From: JAUVPB01 sp965223695
Lineage (GTDB): Bacteria; Actinomycetota; Thermoleophilia; Gaiellales; Gaiellaceae
NCBI GenBank assembly: GCA_965223695.1
Contig: CBDCXJ010000024.1
Location: 248,001 to 312,000 of the forward strand
Reading direction: 5' to 3'
Length of the DNA: 64,000 nucleotides
Below the pieces are notes generated by a model, which saw only the letters and a program-made list of their open reading frames with translations, was not told the origin of the DNA and did not search any database. The translations under genes and the position numbers were made by a program. This document shows, piece after piece, positions 36,287 to 44,971 of this stretch. The stretch's first letter is position 1; each line of letters begins with the position of its first letter.

Positions 36287-37525
36287 CTACAGCGATGCGC
36301 GAAGCACGGCCTCGAGGTCGGTGGCGCCGACCTTGCAGGGCGCCATCACGAGCAGGCGCTCCTGCTTGAGAGCGCCGTCGACGAGCTCAGGTATGTCGGC
36401 CTCGTCGTAGCCGAGCTCACGGACGCTCGTCGGCGCGCCGACGTCCGCCATCAGCGCCTCCATCACACCCGCGAGATCGTCGCTCTCGCCGCCACTGAGC
36501 AAGCGGGCCGCCTCGCCGTGGCGCGCGGGCGAAGCCTCCTGCGTGAAGCGAAAGGCGGCCGGAGCCGTGACCGTCACCGAGAGGCCGTGCGGCACGAACG
36601 CGTGCTCGGTCGGGTACCCGGGAGGTGTCCATTCGTGCTTGAGCGACGCGATCGGGTACGCGCATGCATGCGGGACGTGGACGCCCGCGTTGCCAAACCC
36701 GATGCCGGCGATCGTCGCCGCCAGCATCATCTCGCCACGGGCCTCGGTGTCGTCCTCGTCGGCGACCGCGCGCCGCAGGAAGCGGCCGCCGCTCTCGATC
36801 GCTTTCGCGCTCCACATGTCGGCGATCGGGTTGGAGCCCTGGTACGGAGGGCGCTCGTCGGGGCCGACGCTGTCCCGCGTCGAGAAGTGCCTCGCCGTGT
36901 AGGACTCGACCGCGTGGCAGACCACATCGAGCCCACACGACGCCATCACGGCGCCCGGCGTCTCACGGACGAGCAGTGGATCGACGACGCCCACGCGCGG
37001 GCGCAGGTACCGATGCGAGATTCCGGCCTTGACGCCCAGCCGCGGGAAATCGATGATCGCCACCGACGTCGCCTCGCTGCCGGTTCCGGCGGTCGTCGGC
37101 ACGGCCGCGACGGGAAGCAGCGGCCCGGGTGGCGGGCGGGCCTCGCCGATCGGCTTGTTGACGTAGTCGAGCAGCTCGCCACCGTGGGTCGAGAAGAGCG
37201 CGCAGACCTTGGCGGTATCGATCGAGGAGCCGCCGCCGACGCCGACGAAGCCGTCGTAGTCGCGCCCGCGCGCGAAGGCGATCGCCTCGAGCATCGACGT
37301 CTCGTTCGGCTCGACGCGCGCCTGCGCGAACACGTCGGTCGCGATGTCGCGCTCGCCGATCGACTCGCGAACGCGTTGGGTGATCCCGAGGCTGGCCACG
37401 TGTGGGTCGCTGACGACGAGCGCCTTCGTGACACCGAGACGTGCCAGGTGGAATCCGGTCTCGCTCGCAGCTCCCGGGCCGTAGACGATCGGTGTCGCCT
37501 CGACGGTGAAGACCGTCTCTTTCAG
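36287..37525 (-). CDS. Iron-containing alcohol dehydrogenase, hydroxyacid-oxoacid transhydrogenase type; start unclear
   Basis: About 412 residues. VFTVEATPIVYGPGA, the GGGSSIDTAK nucleotide loop, VPTTAGTGSEATSV and the metal-site GLDVVCHAVESY and HGLSVTVTAPA mark type III Fe-ADHs. The size and N-terminus are close to the ADHFE1/HOT group, which couples 4-hydroxybutyrate oxidation to 2-oxoglutarate reduction. No ATG or GTG precedes the conserved N-terminus in frame; the first plausible codon is CTG 37525. ATG 37542, right after the upstream stop (TAGATG), is one base out of frame, so a missing base between 37525 and 37540 is likely. The shortest conventional start, GTG 37399, would lose a conserved strand. 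Confidence 0.82.
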   Translation of the reverse strand: MKETVFTVEATPIVYGPGAASETGFHLARLGVTKALVVSDPHVASLGITQRVRESIGERDIATDVFAQARVEPNETSMLEAIAFARGRDYDGFVGVGGGSSIDTAKVCALFSTHGGELLDYVNKPIGEARPPPGPLLPVAAVPTTAGTGSEATSVAIIDFPRLGVKAGISHRYLRPRVGVVDPLLVRETPGAVMASCGLDVVCHAVESYTARHFSTRDSVGPDERPPYQGSNPIADMWSAKAIESGGRFLRRAVADEDDTEARGEMMLAATIAGIGFGNAGVHVPHACAYPIASLKHEWTPPGYPTEHAFVPHGLSVTVTAPAAFRFTQEASPARHGEAARLLSGGESDDLAGVMEALMADVGAPTSVRELGYDEADIPELVDGALKQERLLVMAPCKVGATDLEAVLRASL

Positions 37526-37542
37526 GCCTGGCTCCGGACCAT

Positions 37543-38409
37543 CTAGGCGCTCGCAGCGTCCTCGGCCGATTGCCAGCTGGAGAGGCCGAGCACCGACTCG
37601 TTCAGCTCGGGGAACGGCATCAGCCTGTCGAGGTGCTCGCGGGTTGTTCCCTCCTCGCGCAGGATCCGCCCGATCTCACGCGCCGACTGGGCCGCGGCAA
37701 AGAGCGTTGACGAAGGGTAGAGCGCGATGTCGTATCCGAGCTCGCCGATCTCCTCGCGTGACAGCAGCGGTGTCTTGCCGTACTCGGACATGTTGGCGAC
37801 GAGCGGCAGCCCGACCGCCGCCCGGATCGTCTTCATGTCTTCGACGCTCGTCGGCGCGTCCGGGAAGAGGACGTCGGCGCCGGCCGCCTCGTAGGCCTTC
37901 AGTCGCTCGATCGCGTCGTCGAGCCCTGTGACCGCGATCGCGTCGGTGCGGGCAATGATCACCGTGTCCGGGTTCTCGCGCGCGGCGCAGGCGGCACGCA
38001 CCTTCTCGACCATGGTTGCCGTGGCAACGACCTTCTTCCCCTCCATGTGCCCGCAGCGCTTGGGGAAGACCTGATCCTCGATCTGGATGCCAGACACGCC
38101 CGCGCGCTCGTACTCGCGCACTGCGCGGACCGCGTTGACGAGCTCGCCGAACCCGGTGTCGGCGTCGGCGATCACGGGGAGCTCGACTGCGCGGGTGATG
38201 CGCGAGAGGTGGTCGGTCAGCTCGCTCATCGTCACGATGCCGATGTCGGGCAGCCCGTAGCTCGCGGCGGCCGCCGCATAGCCACCTGCGTAGATCGCGG
38301 AGAAGCCCTCGAGCTCGAGGATCCGCGCGACGAGCGGGTTGTAGGCCCCGGGAACGAGAAGTGCGCCGTCCTGCTCGAGCAGCTGGCGAAAGCGGGCACC
38401 CGTCGTCAT
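37543..38409 (-). CDS. Isocitrate lyase / PEP mutase family lyase
   Basis: 288 residues. GAYNPLVARILELEGFSAIYAGGYA, DADTGFGE with metal-binding Asp residues, GIQIEDQVFPKRCGHMEGK with the catalytic Cys, and ARTDA are typical of 2-methylisocitrate lyase, 2,3-dimethylmalate lyase and oxaloacetate hydrolase relatives. It probably splits (or hydrolyses) a C-C bond of a 2-hydroxy or branched diacid to give pyruvate or oxalate. First of three genes with a HOT-type dehydrogenase and FAD oxidase. ATG 38409 is preferred; a longer version adds seven residues. Confidence 0.87.
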   Translation of the reverse strand: MTTGARFRQLLEQDGALLVPGAYNPLVARILELEGFSAIYAGGYAAAAASYGLPDIGIVTMSELTDHLSRITRAVELPVIADADTGFGELVNAVRAVREYERAGVSGIQIEDQVFPKRCGHMEGKKVVATATMVEKVRAACAARENPDTVIIARTDAIAVTGLDDAIERLKAYEAAGADVLFPDAPTSVEDMKTIRAAVGLPLVANMSEYGKTPLLSREEIGELGYDIALYPSSTLFAAAQSAREIGRILREEGTTREHLDRLMPFPELNESVLGLSSWQSAEDAASA

Positions 38410-38476
38410 CGGGCGCACCCTAACCGGCACCGGGTCGGCGGGATGTCGCCGTAGACCGTCGAGCTATGGTGACCGG

Positions 38477-38962
38477 GTGACCGATGTCGAAGAGACACTC
38501 CTTCCCGGAGTCGGCGCGCGACACGACTTCAACACCGCCGACGGCCAGCATCTGGGAGTGATCGTTCACCGCAGCGGGCGACGGGAGCTGCTCGTCTACG
38601 GCAAGGACGACCCCGACGCGTGCGTCAGCACGCTCCGCCTCGAGGGCGATGACCTGCGGGTACTGGTCGAGCTGCTCGGTGGCACCCAGATCGTGGAGCG
38701 GCTCGAGAGCCTGCAGTACTCGGTCGAAGGCCTCGCGATCGACTGGCTGCAGATCCCCGCCGCTTCGGTGAGAGTTGGGAACACCCTCGGCTCCACCGAG
38801 ATGCGTACTCGGACCGGTGTGTCGATAGTTGCCGTTCTCCGTGGCATGACAACGTTCCCGTCGCCCGAGCCGGACTTCGTGTTCGAGGCCGACGACGTCG
38901 CCGTGGTCGCCGGCACGCCCGAGGCGATCCAGCAGGCGACCGTGATCTTGCAGCAGGAGTAG
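38477..38962 (+). CDS. KhtT-like regulatory subunit of a cation/proton antiporter (TrkA-C domain)
   Basis: 161 residues. The C-terminal 75 residues form a RCK_C/TrkA-C domain (VRVGNTLGSTEMRTRTGVSIVAVLRG and FVFEADDVAVVAGTPEAI), a nucleotide-binding regulator. The N-terminal part begins LLPGVGARHDF, the KhtT-like start. It would gate the membrane partner encoded 3 bp downstream. A soluble regulator plus a KefB-like channel without its own RCK domain is the KhtTU arrangement. GTG 38477 starts the gene. Confidence 0.84.
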   Translation: MTDVEETLLPGVGARHDFNTADGQHLGVIVHRSGRRELLVYGKDDPDACVSTLRLEGDDLRVLVELLGGTQIVERLESLQYSVEGLAIDWLQIPAASVRVGNTLGSTEMRTRTGVSIVAVLRGMTTFPSPEPDFVFEADDVAVVAGTPEAIQQATVILQQE

Positions 38963-38965
38963 CGC

Positions 38966-40159
38966 GTGCTGCTAGCCGCCGACACCGCCGTCGCGTCGGC
39001 GCTGATCGAGCTCGGCCTCGTGATCGTGGGCCTCGCGGTGCTCGCACGCATCGCCGTTCGGACGGGGTTCTCGCCGATTCCGCTCTACCTGATCGCGGGG
39101 ATCGTGTTCGGCGCCGTGGCCGAGCCGAGCGTCTCGGAGTCGTTCATCGAGCTCGGCGCGCAGATCGGTGTAATTCTCCTCCTCTTCATGCTCGGGCTCG
39201 AGTACACGGGCTCCGAGCTGACCCAGAGCCTGCGCACGGGCTTCCGATCGGGGCTCCTCGACGGCGTGCTCAACTTCACGCCCGGATTTGCGGCCGGCTG
39301 GCTGCTCGGCTGGGGCTGGCTCGCGGCCGTCCTCCTCGGCGGAGTCACCTACATCTCCTCCTCGGGAGTCGTCGCCAAGGTGTTGAGCGATCTCGGCCGG
39401 ATCGGCAACCGCGAGACGCCCGCGATTCTCTCGATCCTCGTCATCGAAGACCTGGCGATGGCGTTCTACCTACCGCTGATCGCCGTCTTGCTCGTCGGAA
39501 GCGGCGCGGCAGCGGCGGTCTCGTCGGTTCTCGGCGCATTCGCCGCGGCGGGTGTCGTGCTCCTGGTCGCAGTCCGCTACGGCGGCGTCGTGAGCCGCGC
39601 CGTGTTCCACCGTTCGGACGAGGTGCTGCTCTTGTCGACGCTCGGAATCGTGCTGCTGGTGGCCGGCGCTGCCGAGCGTCTGCAGGTTTCCGCTGCGGTC
39701 GGAGCGTTCCTTGTCGGCATCGCTCTGTCCGGGCAGGTCGCGAAGCGGGCCGAGACGCTGGTCATGCCGCTTCGCGACTTCTTCGCGGCGACGTTCTTTG
39801 TCTTTTTCGGCTTGCAGATCGACGTCGGCGCCCTGCCCGGGGCGTTACCGGTCGCGTTCGGCCTCGCTGTGGTGACCGCGCTCACGAAGGTCTACACCGG
39901 TTGGTGGGCGGCGCGGCGTCGTGGTGTCGCAACGCGTGGACGCTTCCGTGCCGGTGCCGCGCTCGTGGCGCGCGGCGAGTTCTCAATCGTGATCGCCGGG
40001 CTCGGCGTCACGGCAGGGATCGAGCGCGATCTCGGGCCGCTCTCGGCCGCGTACGTGCTCATCCTGGCGCTGTGCGCGCCGCTCCTCTCGCGCTACTCGG
40101 ATGAGATCGTCGCCTGGTCGCTGCGCGTCGGCGCGCGACGCGGCTTTGCCACGGCGTAG
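38966..40159 (+). CDS. KhtU-like monovalent cation:proton antiporter (CPA2)
   Basis: 397 residues, about twelve membrane helices. The CPA2 blocks are LLFMLGLEYT (helix 3), LGGVTYISSSGVVAKVL, ILVIEDLAMAFYLPL, AAVGAFLVGIALSG and ATFFVFFGLQID. The ion-binding Asp of helix 6 is probably in IEDLAMA. It exchanges K+ (or Na+) for H+ across the cytoplasmic membrane and is controlled by the upstream TrkA-C protein. GTG 38966. Ion choice is inferred from the partner. Confidence 0.87.
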   Translation: MLLAADTAVASALIELGLVIVGLAVLARIAVRTGFSPIPLYLIAGIVFGAVAEPSVSESFIELGAQIGVILLLFMLGLEYTGSELTQSLRTGFRSGLLDGVLNFTPGFAAGWLLGWGWLAAVLLGGVTYISSSGVVAKVLSDLGRIGNRETPAILSILVIEDLAMAFYLPLIAVLLVGSGAAAAVSSVLGAFAAAGVVLLVAVRYGGVVSRAVFHRSDEVLLLSTLGIVLLVAGAAERLQVSAAVGAFLVGIALSGQVAKRAETLVMPLRDFFAATFFVFFGLQIDVGALPGALPVAFGLAVVTALTKVYTGWWAARRRGVATRGRFRAGAALVARGEFSIVIAGLGVTAGIERDLGPLSAAYVLILALCAPLLSRYSDEIVAWSLRVGARRGFATA

Positions 40160-40294
40160 CCGCGGCGAGCTCGCGCCAGAGACGGAGGTAGGGTTAGCCG
40201 CACGGTGCCTCGCCGGGTAGCACTGTGGCGGCGCCCGGTTCGGATCTGACAGGGTTGGCGCGCCGCCGAGACGTTCCAGTGAGGGGATGAAGAG

Positions 40295-41062
40295 ATGACG
40301 CAAGCAGTCGCCGAACCGCCGCACGGCGCGGCCGCCACGGCAGCCGTCGAAGCGCGCGACGTGGCCCGACGCTACGGCGAAGGCGACACCGCGGTCGACG
40401 CTCTCGGCGGCGTCAGCTTGATCGTCCCGCCCGGGCAGTTCACGGCCGTGATGGGCCCGTCCGGATCGGGCAAGTCGACGCTGATGCACATCCTCGCCGG
40501 CCTCGACCGTCCGACGAGCGGTGAGGTCTCGATCGCGGGCACCGAGATCGCCGCGCTCGGCGACAAGCAGCTGACCCTGCTTCGTCGCGAGCACGTCGGC
40601 TTCATCTTCCAGTTCTTCAACCTTCTGCCCATGCTCAAGGCTGACGAGAACATCACCCTGCCGCTGCGTCTGGCCGGCGAGAAGGTCGATCCGGCCTGGA
40701 CCGACGAGCTGCTCGAGAAGGTCGGCCTCAGCGATCGGCGGACGCATCGCCCGTCGGAGCTCTCCGGCGGCCAGCAGCAGCGCGTCGCGATCGCGCGTGC
40801 GCTCGCGAACCGACCAACGATCCTTTTTGCCGACGAGCCGACTGGCAACCTCGACTCGAAGACCGGCGAGGAGATCCTCCTGCTGCTGCGCGACTCGGTG
40901 GATACGTACAAGCAGACCACGCTGATGGTCACGCACGAGCCGCGGGCTGCCGCGATGGCCGACCGCATCCTGTTCCTGGCAGACGGGCTCGTCGTGCGTG
41001 ACATCGGTAGCTCGACCGCCACCGAGGTGCTCGCGGTGATGGAAGAGCTCGCGAGGACCTGA
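40295..41062 (+). CDS. MacB-type ABC transporter ATPase
   Basis: 255 residues. Walker A is GPSGSGKSTLMHI, the Q-loop FIFQFFNLLPML, the signature ELSGGQQQRVAIARALA and Walker B ILFADEPTGNLDSKTG, all typical of the LolD/MacB/FtsE branch. It should energise the FtsX-like protein encoded downstream. ATG 40295 follows a GGGGATGAAGAG ribosome site. The stop is followed by a duplicated 67-bp spacer rather than overlapping the permease start. Confidence 0.9.
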   Translation: MTQAVAEPPHGAAATAAVEARDVARRYGEGDTAVDALGGVSLIVPPGQFTAVMGPSGSGKSTLMHILAGLDRPTSGEVSIAGTEIAALGDKQLTLLRREHVGFIFQFFNLLPMLKADENITLPLRLAGEKVDPAWTDELLEKVGLSDRRTHRPSELSGGQQQRVAIARALANRPTILFADEPTGNLDSKTGEEILLLLRDSVDTYKQTTLMVTHEPRAAAMADRILFLADGLVVRDIGSSTATEVLAVMEELART

Positions 41063-41134
41063 TGATTAGCGTCGCTAAAGCTCGCGCGGATCTCTTGAGA
41101 TCCTCGTCGCTAAAGCTCGCGAGGACCTGATGAT
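41046..41134 (+). repeat. Small tandem duplication at the ATPase-permease junction
   Basis: A 21-base unit that covers the ATPase stop (AGCTCGCGAGGACCTGATGAT) occurs at 41046-41066 and again at 41114-41134. A second unit, GTCGCTAAAGCTCGCG, occurs at 41071-41086 and 41106-41121. The second copy holds the permease start at 41130. The ancestral junction was probably a direct TGATG overlap, now split by a 67-bp insertion. The spacer carries a 22-codon frame (ATG 41062 to stop 41130) that imitates the permease start (MISVA against MIRVA). Confidence 0.75.
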
Positions 41135-43730
41135 CCGCGTTGCCCTCCGCGGGCTGCTCGGTCGCAAGTTCCGCGCCGTTCTGACGGCACTCGCCGTGAT
41201 TCTCGGCGTCGCGATGATCAGCGGGACGTTCGTGTTGACCGACACGATCAACCGGGCGTTCGACTCGCTCTTCACCGACTCCTACACGGGCACCGACGTC
41301 GTCATCTCGGGCTCGCAGGCCTTCGAGACCGACTTCGCCCAGCCGCCGCCCTTCGACGAGTCGCTGTTCGACGACGTCGTCGAGATCGAGGGTGTCGACG
41401 CGGCCGTGCGCGCGATTCAGGACTTCGCCCAGCTGACCGACAGGGATGGCGGTCCGATTACGACAGGTGGGGCGCCGACGCTCGCGTTCGGCCTCGACAC
41501 CGAGAGCCCCGACTACGAGCGCTTCACGCCGCTCGTTCTCGTCGACGGGGAGTGGCCGATCGGACCCGGCGAGGTCGCGATCGATCCCGCCACCGCCGAC
41601 GACGAGGGCTACGGCGTCGGCGACACGATCGGTATCCGCGCGCGTGGGCCCGTCGAGGACTTCACGATCGTCGGGCTCGCGAAGTTCGGCAGCGTCGACT
41701 CGATCGGTGGTGCGACGGTCGCCTACTTTTCGATCGGCGAGGCACAACGGGTCTTCGAGAAGGATGGAACCCTCGACGGCATCCAGATCGCATCCGATTC
41801 GGGGGCCACCCCGGGGCAGTTGATCGGACGGATCGAGCCGATTCTTCCTCCGCAGACCGAGGTCGTGACCGCCAGCGAGCAGGCCGAGTCCGACTCGAGC
41901 GACGTCGAGGAGTTCACGACATTCATCCAGTACTTCCTGCTCGCTTTCGCAGGAATCGCTCTGTTCGTCGGCGCTTTTGTCATCTTCAACACGCTGTCGA
42001 TCACCGTTGCGCAGCGCACGCGCGAGTTCGCGACCCTGCGCACGCTTGGTGGCTCGCGCAGGCAGGTGCTCGGCTCGGTCATTCTCGAGACGTTCATCAT
42101 CGGCCTGCTCGCGTCGATCATTGGCCTCTTCCTCGGACTTCTCCTGGCCATCGGGCTGAATGAGGTATTCGTAGCTTTCGGTATCGATCTGCCCTCGAGC
42201 GGCACGGTCTTTGCCACACGTACGATCATCGTCAGCCTGATTGTCGGCACCGGCGTGACGGTGCTTGCGGGCATCGTTCCGGCTTTGCGCGCCACGCGGG
42301 TTGCGCCAATCGCGGCCGTGCGCGAAGGGGCCACGCCGCCGCCTGGTCGTTTGGCGCGCTTCGCGCCCGTATTCTCGGTCCTCCTCGTCGCGGGAGCGGT
42401 CGCCCTGCTGCTCGTGGGCATGTTCTCGAGCGGGCTCGGCACCGGCGAAGCGCTCGGTCTGCTCGGCGTCGGCGTCGTCCTGCTCTTCGTTGGCATCGCG
42501 CTCGTCTCGCGGCAGCTGGTCGAGCCGCTTGCCTCGCTCATCGGCGCCATCTCGGTCCGGATCGGCGGCACACCCGGCCACCTTGCCCGCGAGAACGCGA
42601 CGCGCAACCCCGGCCGCACGGCGTCGACGGCCGCGGCGCTGATGATCGGCCTGACGCTCGTGACGTTCGTCGCCGTGATCGCCAAGGGGCTGACGTCGTC
42701 GGTGCAAGACGCGATCGACGAGCAGCTCGCGACCGACTACGCACTCGTCTCGGAGAACGGGTTCACACCGTTCGAGCCGGGCGTCGACGCCCGGCTCGCC
42801 GCCGACCCGATGCTGACGGTCTCACCGGTTCGCGGCGAGAACGCGCGTGCCGTGATCGGGTCTGCGAGCTCCGCGGCCGGCCAGGCGATCGTCGATGCGC
42901 AGCTCACCGGCGTCGACCCGGCGACGATCACCTCGGTGTATGCGTTTGCCTGGGATCAGGGGTCGAACGCGACAGTCGAGGCTCTCACGGCGGATGGTGC
43001 CGTGGTAGAGCGCGACTTCGCGGCAGACGAGGGCCTGGCGCTGGGCGACCCATTCCAGATCCAGGGGCCCTCGGGCGATGTCGTCAACCTGACTGTCGCC
43101 GGCACCTACGACGCGCCCGAGTTCTGGGGAATGCTCGGCGAGGTCACCGTGCAGATAGCGACGTTCGACTCGCTAATCGACAGCCCGCGCAACCTCTACA
43201 CCTTCCTGCAGGCGGACGGCGGCGCCACGGACGCCACGACCATGGCGCTCGCGGACACCCTCGCCGCGGACTTCCCCGGCATCGAGGTCGACACCCAGAG
43301 TGACTTCAAGGATCGCTTCGAGCAGAGCGTGAGCCAGTTCCTCAACCTGCTCTTCGTGCTGCTCGCCCTCTCCGTGATCGTCAGCCTCTGCGGGATGGTC
43401 AACACGCTGATCCTCAGCGTCTTCGAGCGCACGCGCGAGCTCGGCATGCTCCGCGCCGTCGGTATGACGCGGCGCCAGGCCCGACGGATGATCCGCCACG
43501 AGAGCGTGATCACGGCGCTGATTGGCGCCTCGATCGGCATTCCCCTCGGGATCGGACTTGCGGCGATCATCACGGCGCGGCTTTCTGATCAGGGCTTCGG
43601 CTTCTCGATTCCCTGGGGCCAGATCGTGATCTTCGCGATCGTTGCCGTCATCGCCGGCGTGCTCGCGGCCGTGTTCCCAGCGCGGCGAGCCGCGCGGCTG
43701 AACGTCTTGCGCGCACTGCAGTACGAGTAG
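41130..43730 (+). CDS. FtsX-like ABC permease with two FtsX domains
   Basis: 866 residues. An N-terminal helix (LTALAVILGVAMISGTFVL) is followed by a large extracytoplasmic MacB-PCD region (45-270), then helices around 275, 325, 365 and 410-470 (first FtsX domain), a second extracytoplasmic part and the last three helices from 730. ERTRELGMLRAVGMTRRQ is the usual FtsX-domain tail. With the upstream ATPase it forms a mechanotransmission-type exporter, used in peptide or lipoprotein transport or envelope stress. Partner genes that would fix the substrate are missing. Confidence 0.9.
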   Translation: MIRVALRGLLGRKFRAVLTALAVILGVAMISGTFVLTDTINRAFDSLFTDSYTGTDVVISGSQAFETDFAQPPPFDESLFDDVVEIEGVDAAVRAIQDFAQLTDRDGGPITTGGAPTLAFGLDTESPDYERFTPLVLVDGEWPIGPGEVAIDPATADDEGYGVGDTIGIRARGPVEDFTIVGLAKFGSVDSIGGATVAYFSIGEAQRVFEKDGTLDGIQIASDSGATPGQLIGRIEPILPPQTEVVTASEQAESDSSDVEEFTTFIQYFLLAFAGIALFVGAFVIFNTLSITVAQRTREFATLRTLGGSRRQVLGSVILETFIIGLLASIIGLFLGLLLAIGLNEVFVAFGIDLPSSGTVFATRTIIVSLIVGTGVTVLAGIVPALRATRVAPIAAVREGATPPPGRLARFAPVFSVLLVAGAVALLLVGMFSSGLGTGEALGLLGVGVVLLFVGIALVSRQLVEPLASLIGAISVRIGGTPGHLARENATRNPGRTASTAAALMIGLTLVTFVAVIAKGLTSSVQDAIDEQLATDYALVSENGFTPFEPGVDARLAADPMLTVSPVRGENARAVIGSASSAAGQAIVDAQLTGVDPATITSVYAFAWDQGSNATVEALTADGAVVERDFAADEGLALGDPFQIQGPSGDVVNLTVAGTYDAPEFWGMLGEVTVQIATFDSLIDSPRNLYTFLQADGGATDATTMALADTLAADFPGIEVDTQSDFKDRFEQSVSQFLNLLFVLLALSVIVSLCGMVNTLILSVFERTRELGMLRAVGMTRRQARRMIRHESVITALIGASIGIPLGIGLAAIITARLSDQGFGFSIPWGQIVIFAIVAVIAGVLAAVFPARRAARLNVLRALQYE

Positions 43731-43782
43731 GCGCTTCGTAGTTGGCGCGTCGCGCTACGTCGCGGCGCCGTCCGGGCCGCGG

Positions 43783-44261
43783 TTAGCCCTGGTCGTCGCG
43801 TGGGTTCCTCGGCCAGCCCCCGGCCGCCGACCAGCTGCGCCAGCGCTCGACGCGGACCGCGATAACGGGCCCCTCTGGCCTCGAGGCCGCGTACTGCGGG
43901 TACTTGGCAGCAAGGAGATCGAGGGCGTGCGACGCAGCGGCCCCGGCCCCGGGCTCGCCCTCTGCGCCAAGAACCTCGGCACGACCTTCGGCGACGACCC
44001 ACCAGAGCTTCGACCAGTCGCTCTCGAAGTGGTCAACCAGGACTGACACCGCCGGGCTCGTTCTGATGTTGTCCAGGCGCTTCAGCTTGTGCGAGCGCTT
44101 GGGCTTCGCGTCGACCGCGCTGTAGAGCGTGTCGAGCTCCAGCGCGAAGCAGATCGGGACCGTATTCGGCCGCCCGTCAGGGTCGACGGTCGCAAGCCGG
44201 GCGACGAGTGCGTCGGCAAAGGCCCGATACGCATCCGGTGCGACTCCCCGGCTTGGACCAT
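43783..44261 (-). CDS. F420/FMN-binding PPOX-family protein, start broken
   Basis: Readable blocks: VARLATVDPDGRPNTVPIC, LYSAVDAKPKRSHKLKRLDNI, VSVLVDHFESDWSKLWWV and VRVERWRSW. These match the pyridoxamine 5'-phosphate oxidase-like F420-binding group (TIGR03668-like), about 140 residues. The frame has no ATG or GTG between the preceding gene's in-frame stop at 44287 and the conserved block. ATG 44261 is one base out of frame, so a missing base between about 44215 and 44261 is suspected. It lies 25 bp after the PRC-barrel-like gene. The substrate is unknown. Confidence 0.78.
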
Positions 44262-44286
44262 CGGCGGGAAGTTCGAGCGCGATGGC

Positions 44287-44622
44287 TCAGTATTCCAGCG
44301 CGATGTCGCCGCGCATCTCGGCGACGGCGCTGCGCGAGGCCTCGAGCGTGATGCGACGCATCACGGCGTCGACACCCGAGATGAGCTGCACCGGGACGAC
44401 GGCAAATCGTGCCTCGCTCTCGGCCAGCCTGACGACGAGGAAATCGGGTTCGCCGCCAGCGGGCGGAAAGAGCGGCGTCTCGACCTCGCCGACGTCGCCG
44501 TCGAGTGCCTCGACCGAGAAGCCGTGGGATGCAGCGAGTCGCGCAACGTCCGTGTTGTCGTTACGAGCGTCGAACGAGGAGTGGGCCTCGGGAGGATCTT
44601 GCGGCGAGCCGTTCACTTGCAT
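44287..44622 (-). CDS. Small protein with a PRC-barrel-like core
   Basis: 111 residues from ATG 44622. VEALDGDVGEVETPLFPPAGGEPDFLVVRL and FAVVPVQLISGVDAVMRRITLEA have the strand spacing of a PRC-barrel: a short barrel, a DFLVV strand and a final VPVxLI strand. PRC-barrel proteins include RimM-type and photosynthetic reaction-centre H-chain domains and many small stress proteins. The match is by eye and modest. The frame is open to 44790, but that extension is of doubtful composition. Confidence 0.55.
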   Translation of the reverse strand: MQVNGSPQDPPEAHSSFDARNDNTDVARLAASHGFSVEALDGDVGEVETPLFPPAGGEPDFLVVRLAESEARFAVVPVQLISGVDAVMRRITLEASRSAVAEMRGDIALEY

Positions 44623-44867
44623 GGGAGGAGTCTGATCTGAACCGTAAGTGCTCAACCTGAGCGATGGTGTGGCGTTTTCTGTAGATGCGCACACACGCCG
44701 GGGCCAGATGCGCCCGCCATCGGCGTATGAGCAAAGACTCGGAAAAGACTCACGCCCGACTCTAGAGGGCGCGCATACATTTGTCCACACTGATACGCGG
44801 AGTCGGGAGCTGAGGCGGTTTTAGACCGTCAACGGGAACGCGGCAGACCGACTTCTGAGCGGCAAAC

Positions 44868-44886
44868 GGGCGCCCACTGGGCGCCC
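44868..44886. terminator. Short GC-rich hairpin near the response-regulator 3' end
   Basis: A perfect 8-bp stem GGGCGCCC / GGGCGCCC with an ACT loop lies about 90 bases past the response-regulator stop on the reverse strand. It could end that transcript. No T-run follows. Confidence 0.4.
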
Positions 44887-44971
44887 TTAGCGTTTCGGCC
44901 TGGGAACCGCTGAGACGCTGCGCATCCCGCTACGCTAGCCCTTACGCGTATTGGCAACAGGTGCTGGCTGA

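Noticed and set aside
40929..42707. 592-codon reverse frame opposite the FtsX-like permease
   Set aside because: Extremely charged (Arg, Asp, Glu) low-complexity product and antisense to a clear membrane protein.
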